Assembly (NCBI RefSeq): GCF_018873765.1
Contig: NC_057918.1
Span: forward strand, 60,886,871-60,950,870
From: Telopea speciosissima
Taxonomy: Eukaryota; Streptophyta; Magnoliopsida; Proteales; Proteaceae
Reading direction: 5' to 3'
DNA: 64,000 nucleotides
The notes under the pieces are model-generated. The model was not told where the DNA came from, did not search any database, and worked only from the letters and a program-made list of their open reading frames with translations. Below, in pieces: positions 59,471 through 64,000 of the stretch (its first letter is position 1; every line of letters begins with the position of its first letter). The translations under genes and the position numbers were made by a program.

Positions 59471-59538
59471 TTGCAGGAAATGGGTTGCACGAGAAGAAAG
59501 AAGAAAAAGAAGGAGGGGGTAATAGTCTTTTTCTAACA

Positions 59539-60900
59539 CTTAGGGCCCGTTTGGTAATACTTCAGAAACATGTTTTTGGTGTTTTTCTGTTCTACGGGCA
59601 CAAAAAAATGGAATCTACCGTTTGGTAACACTGGTTTGTTTTTTTATGCTAGTGAAATGAACCGGGCAAAAAAAACAGAAAAACAGCAAATGTAGAAACA
59701 AGGAAACCCTTGTTTTTTTCACTTTTGAAACACCTCAATTGAAACAAAAGGTACCTTTTTTGCAAATGTGTGCCCGACAAACTTGGACACCAACGAGATA
59801 CCCACTCTCCATTTGTGAAGATCTGAAGGGCTCCTCCACTCTTCTGCGACATCGCCTTCCTCTGCTACTTTTAGTTAAATCATCTTCTTCTTCTTCTCCT
59901 CTACCTGTATCTTCTTCTTCTTCTTGCTCTGTGCAACATCTTCTCCTTCTTCCTCTACTTATCAGGTTCTTCTTCTTCGTCTGTGATATTCTTCTCCTTC
60001 TTCGTCTGCTCGGCTGCGTCTTCTTCGTCTATGATGTTCTCCTCCTCCTTCCTTTGCTCAGCTTCTTCTTCTTCTTAGATTTTTTTGTTAAATAAACTCC
60101 ATGAGACTGCTCTCATCTCCACGATCTCTCGAGACTCTAGCACCATCTTCTCCAGCCAAGTCCATCGGTAAGCTCTTTCTGATTCTCTCCCCTCTATATC
60201 TCTTTCTGATCTCTCTCCATCTCAGTAAGCTCCTCTTTTGATCTCGCTCCATCTCTCCCCCTTATATCTCTTTCTGATCTCTCTCCATCTTTTCCCTAAT
60301 CCCCGATTTTTATTTATTTTTTATATAAGTTTCAGATTGAAATGGTCGTTTGTTGGGTTTTTTTTTGGGGGTAAATAAAAGATAGAGATGTGATCGCAGT
60401 TGGGTTTATAGATTATACTCTGATTTTTGCAGAAAACCCAAAAAAACCAGGACTTTGAGAGGCGCTTCCCCAGTGATTGAAGCTCAAGTTCACAATTTCT
60501 GACCTCCCACACACCGATCCAAGCTGCACAGGTAAAAGCCCTCTCTGTGATCCATTTGGAATAAATTATTTTCTCGTTTTTGTACCATCTCTTTGAATTG
60601 TAAAACCTAGTTGCTGGTTTATGTTGGTGTATCTGTGGTTGTCAATGAAATTACTCTCCCATTGTAGATTCAAATTTAAGATGTTTCTGGATATGTATTT
60701 TGCAATCAAACTTGTAAACCTAGTAGCATATAGGTTCTGGTTCTGTTTCTCATTAACTGTACGAGGATGCGACCATAAGCTTTGTCCTTTCATGTGAAGA
60801 ACTCATATTATTTGCTTCATGGAAGTGTTTAATTTCATGGCTGGAAGCTTTGCCCTTCTTAAATTATTTATTGTTTTAACTCAACATTTAGAATGAGAGT
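59539..60900. other. Low-complexity and transposon-like spacer
   Basis: Begins with GGGCCCGTTTGGTAAT, a hAT/MITE-type end often seen in plants, but no matching right end. 59,880-60,075 is a (CTT/TTC)n-rich tract. 60,108-60,175 (MRLLSSPRSLETLAPSSPAK then GTAAGCTC) could be a first exon, and repeated TATATCTCTTTCTGATCTCTC blocks follow; not enough to call a gene. Confidence 0.4.
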
Positions 60901-60976
60901 TGGACTTCAAAAAAGAAACTTGAAAAAAGAAAAAGACAGAATTTGTGCACCTATGTACCTCTTCGAAGATGACTGT

Positions 60977-61621
60977 TTACTCCACTGAGAACTCAAACAA
61001 CATGGTATGTTTGTACTTCTCAGTTGGTTGAATAACAACAGATGGAAAGTTTGGTTGGTTAATAGCATTAGGGAATCCCTGCGTCTCCAAACAAAGCCCT
61101 GAGTGCTTTCCATAAACTGCTCCACTTTTACCAACAACACCATTAACATAGTTCCCAGTATAAAACTGCACACCAGGGGCATCAGTCCATAAGTTCAGAA
61201 CCCTTGAGCTTGAGGAATCTTTCACTTTAGCAGCATGTTTCAAGCCTGATTTCTCTTCACCACAGTCGAGCACATAATTGTGATCATAACCCAAGCCAGG
61301 AACCTCATGGATCGAGGCACCAAACTTCTTTTCTGTTGTGAAATCAAAGGGGGTACCTTTAACAAGAATGATTTCACCTGTGGGGATTGTGTTCTCATCA
61401 ACAGGGGTAATGTGATTTGCCCAAATCTGAACCACATGCTCAAGAACATTCCCAGAGCTGTGACCAGCCAAATTGCAGTAGGTATACTGAGCTAAGTTAA
61501 TTGGAGTAGCCTTGTTCTTGGGCACAGCTTCCATTTCAAGCTTCATTGTTGATGGGTTTTTCCCTTCTTTACGGTCAACTATGTCCCACACCACCTTATC
61601 GAACCCCTTGTTCCCACCTGA
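60977..61621 (-). pseudogene. Aldose 1-epimerase (galactose mutarotase) 3' fragment
   Basis: After an acceptor-like CTATTCAG, the frame from 61,621 reads GGNKGFDKVVWDIVDRKEGK and runs open to the stop at 60,977-60,979 (LFEFSVE). Family motifs: KATPINLAQYTYCNLAGH, VDENTIPTG, GTPFDF, YDHNYVLDCG (catalytic Asp), GVQFYTGNY, CLETQGFPNAINQPNFPS (catalytic Glu). Mutarotases interconvert alpha and beta sugar anomers. Problems: about 28 residues after KNPS are missing; the catalytic His of the usual QH.YWNLAGH is Tyr here (QYTYCNLAGH); and no upstream exons with the LHGG region were found to the right. It looks like a relic or captured 3' end, though a long intron cannot be excluded. Confidence 0.8.
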
Positions 61622-62294
61622 ATAGACGAATAAAAGAGATTAAATACAGACAGTGGCAAATACAACTTGAGAACAGAGTTCCTCAAAAAGTTTTAATGCA
61701 TTGTTTATAACAAACAACATGAGCAAAATGTAATTCTGACACTACTTTGCTAAGCATGGAAGGAGATTCTAGCTTAATTTTATATACAAACAATAAAGTA
61801 GGAACATACCTTGTATTCAAATGGAGTATCCACCCTTTCCATCCCCCCCCCCCCTCCTTTTTTTCCATCTTCAACTTTCACCCATTTAACCATACAACTA
61901 GAAGGCATCTCATAGTTCATGCATCATTCATAGGAATTCTGGATTCTCATGATGAAACCAGGTTGCAAAATTATATCAAGATAAGAATTTACGAAAGAGC
62001 TAGATCTAGCTGAGTTTTTCAACCATTAGATCACCCCATCGATTATAGCCTTGTAGGGAATCAAAGCAATAGTTCTTTTTTTCCATGGTTTTTTATTTTT
62101 TATTTTTTTTTTATTATTTTTTTTTATGTCTCCCATTCTTGTTTCTTGCGATAAATGTCTATGATAAGCATGCTTAGTAATATTGCAATGGGACCCCTCT
62201 AACGAGACGATTTAAGATGGGGTTATGTTTGGGGCTTTAATTTGTTATGATAGTGCTCATATGAAGAATACAAAGTGAACATTTGTTATATACA
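61622..62294. other. Spacer between the epimerase fragment and the Harbinger element
   Basis: No exon of the epimerase found. Contains a run of 12 C (61,843-61,854) and a T-rich run (62,078-62,125). The latter part may be the 5' region of the Harbinger element. Confidence 0.4.
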
Positions 62295-62300
62295 GGACAT

Positions 62301-63278
62301 ATGGGTAGTAGTAGCATTGACAATGTCAAGTGGACACAAGTTGAGTTAAAAATTTTCATTGAATTCATGATTGATAATGTGAAATGCGGGAATAAAACTG
62401 CTAGTACATTCAACAAAACTGGTTGGAATGACATTAAGACCCGTATGGAGAATTATCTGGGACGTTCCATTTCAAATGAACAATTGCGTAACAAGATTTA
62501 CAAGCTGCGGACAGAATACAGTAACTTCAAGAAGCTACTAGATACAACGGGTTTTGGTTGGCATTCCATGACAAGGACAGCCACAGTTGATGATGAATCA
62601 GTCTAGGATAGAGCAATACAGGTAAACATATATAGACTTTATTTAGGAAAATTTTAGATATAAGTAATCATCAATATTAATAATTAAGATTAATTTGTTA
62701 GTAATTAATCTTGTACTTTTCAGGCAAATCCAACATGGTCTAAATTTAAGAAAAATGGATTATCCTACTGGCCAGAGTTGTGTATCATCTTTGAAGACTC
62801 ATATGCACGGGGGAATATAGGATCGTGCAGCACCGAACCTATTATTGACATGACAGAGGGTAATGAAGATAATATAGTATATACACCTCCCCCCACTGAG
62901 AGATTCCATGATAATATAGATGGTTTTGAGGAAAACGAGAACTCGAACAAAAGTGTCCGCGATAGTACACCGCCATCCCGTAGGAAAAAGAGTATGACTG
63001 GAGATGCAATAACTTCATTGAACCAACTTGGTAGGTATATGAATTGGAAAATGGAGAAGGCGACGAGTACTTCTGTCACATCTCCAATTCGAGGTGCTTG
63101 TGCTACATCAGAATATAGTGCTAGTGCTTGTCAAGCTATACTGGACAGCATTGATGATGTTCCTAAGGACCAGTATGTGAAGACTATTGATCGTATGTGT
63201 GTTGATCCAGTATGGAGGGAGATCTTTATTACAGCTAAACCTGAAAAATGGGCTTGGATACTTGATGGTTTAAAGTAG
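62301..63278 (+). pseudogene. Harbinger-associated Myb/SANT-like protein
   Basis: Exon 1 62,301-62,621 (after acceptor TACAG) and exon 2 62,724-63,278, with a GT-AG intron. Exon 1 holds a Myb/SANT-like domain (VKWTQVELKIFIEFMIDNV, TFNKTGWNDIKTRMENYLGR, QLRNKIYKLRTEYSNFKKLL). The frame crosses to exon 2 as AIQ-ANPTWSKFKKNG. Exon 2 ends in a C-terminal domain (PVWREIFITAKPEKWAWILDG). A TAG at 62,604 stands where the family has Trp. In PIF/Harbinger elements this protein binds the element ends and helps the transposase; here it carries one stop. Confidence 0.8.
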
Positions 63279-63323
63279 TCCCCTTAGCTTTACATTGGAT
63301 GCTTTATTTGATACTATTTGAAC

Positions 63324-63728
63324 ATGGTTCGTGATAGGGAACCTTGTAGAACTAGTATATACCAAGGTTCTATATTGGTGAATGAGATGTTGAATGGGCA
63401 CCCAACTGTATGTTATGAGGAATTTAGGATGGAGAAGCATGTTTTTGAAAACTTATGTTCATGGGTGACTCATAGGGGTTGGTTAGAGGACACTCGTTAT
63501 ATACATGTTGATGAACAAATTGCAATGTTCCTTTGGATTGTTGGTAAAGGTGCAAGCAATAGGGATGTATAGAATAAGTTCCAACATTCGGGAGAAACAA
63601 TTAGTCGTATTTTTTAAAATATATTGGTTGCAATGCGGAGGTTGGCTAAGGAAAAGATTAGACCACCAAATTTTAATCGAGTACCCAAAGAGATTGAACA
63701 CAATCCCAAATACTACCCGTATTTTAAG
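63324..63728 (+). pseudogene. PIF/Harbinger transposase, N-terminal half
   Basis: The frame MVRDREPCRTSIYQGSILVN, then EEFRMEKHVFENLCSWVTHR and HVDEQIAMFLWIVGKGASNR, matches the N-terminal region of plant Harbinger transposases and HARBI1-like proteins. A TAG at 63,570 (usual Gln) and a TAA at 63,616 interrupt it. The part after them (VAMRRLAKEKIRPPNFNRVP, HNPKYYPYFK) ends at a donor GTAAAC (63,729). The DDE domain (usually DGTH...) does not follow. Confidence 0.75.
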
Positions 63729-63787
63729 GTAAACTTGGAGAGTATATATATGCTCAACTATGTTAATCATGTTTAATTTTTCAACAG

Positions 63788-64000
63788 CCTAACAATCGTG
63801 GGTGTGGTATATTCGCATGGATAGATGAGACAACGCCTAGCTCTTCCATACAACATACTGCTCCTACGTCACCATGTTCGGAAGCATCAACATCTACGGT
63901 TTCTTTCCCTGCATCATATTATATGACCGGATATCTTGAAGGTAGAATTAAAGGGGCAGAGAAAAATATGAAAAGCTTGAAAGACGTTCTTAGTGCTATG
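63788..64000 (+). pseudogene. GRF-finger-end-like exon after the Harbinger N-terminus
   Basis: After an acceptor (CAACAG) the frame reads PNNRGCGIFAWIDETTPSSS, a match to the last strand of GRF zinc fingers (CxFFxWxDE), then a Ser/Thr-rich linker and a helical segment (GRIKGAEKNMKSLKDVLSAM) open to the window edge. The phase fits the preceding exon. I cannot tell whether this is a separate gene remnant or a foreign exon. Confidence 0.4.

Larger units (their letters stand above)
58494..59538 (+). mobile_element. Probable second gene-capturing MULE with two host fragments
   Basis: The left end GAGTAAATTACTCCCCCTCC and the following A/C-rich 120 bp (CACCGCCCCTGGG, TCCCCTCCCCTAAACTC) resemble the termini of the other MULEs here. 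The right end is weak (GGAGGGGGTAATAG near 59,511-59,524), and no target duplication was found. The inside joins a BEL1-like homeobox fragment to the start of a telomere-repeat-binding-like gene, which are separate genes in plants. The left end coincides with the end of the C4H duplication homology. Confidence 0.5.

Noticed and set aside
59739-60095. Plus-strand frame of 118 residues with Ser and Leu runs
   Set aside because: Created by CTT/TTC repeats; frames on both strands are equally open.
1-64000. Prokaryotic-type features (operons, CRISPR arrays, riboswitches, ribosome binding sites)
   Set aside because: The window is clearly plant nuclear DNA with spliced genes and plant transposons; the short direct repeats seen are tandem or terminal repeats, not spacer arrays.

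Overview
This window is nuclear DNA of a flowering plant. It holds intron-bearing plant genes, AT-rich introns full of small transposons, and nested LTR retrotransposons with tRNA-Asp and tRNA-Met type primer sites. The species cannot be named from the sequence; a eudicot or magnoliid is likely. The only complete single-copy-type host genes are two tandem, same-strand copies of trans-cinnamate 4-hydroxylase (C4H, CYP73A), the second enzyme of the phenylpropanoid pathway. Nearly everything else is transposon-derived or a captured or decayed gene fragment.

Layout. 1-20,372 is a retrotransposon nest on the minus strand. A complete Ty3/gypsy Athila-like element A (1,375-11,946, target duplication CTATA) sits in the gag gene of a related element B. 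B sits in the reverse transcriptase of a Ty1/copia element C, whose 5' LTR ends at 20,372 against a LINE RNase H remnant. 21,781-25,182 is the leader and LTR of a second copia copy (D) carrying a 500-bp TRIM element. 27,181-32,190 is C4H-1 with its promoter. 32,191-36,105 holds a flank duplicated with the gene, a Tat-like LTR and a decayed copia element. 36,964-48,160 is a Mutator-like (MULE) nest; the inner, roughly 9.6-kb element encodes a mudrA-type transposase and is split by a 2.65-kb solo LTR. 48,431-56,778 is C4H-2. Its 6.6-kb second intron holds a Pack-MULE carrying a MAP-kinase-phosphatase-1 (MKP1) fragment, a local duplication and three MITEs. 56,779-58,493 repeats the C4H-1 downstream flank. 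58,494-59,538 looks like a second gene-capturing element with a BEL1-like homeobox fragment joined to the start of a telomere-repeat-binding-protein-like gene. 60,974-61,621 is a broken aldose 1-epimerase, and 62,295-64,000 is a decayed PIF/Harbinger element.

How it fits together. The two C4H genes arose by a tandem duplication whose shared block runs from the TATA box to about 1.7 kb past the stop. C4H-1 keeps a promoter with AC-type MYB sites, but has a TAG codon exactly at the exon 1 splice junction, avoidable only by a donor 3 nt upstream. C4H-2 has a clean 505-codon reading frame, but its promoter beyond the TATA box is replaced by MULE and MITE sequence. The most interesting theme is gene-fragment capture by Mutator-like elements in and around the C4H pair (MKP1; BEL1-like plus telomere-binding-like; an unidentified membrane-protein-like fragment), together with the opposite defects of the two C4H copies.
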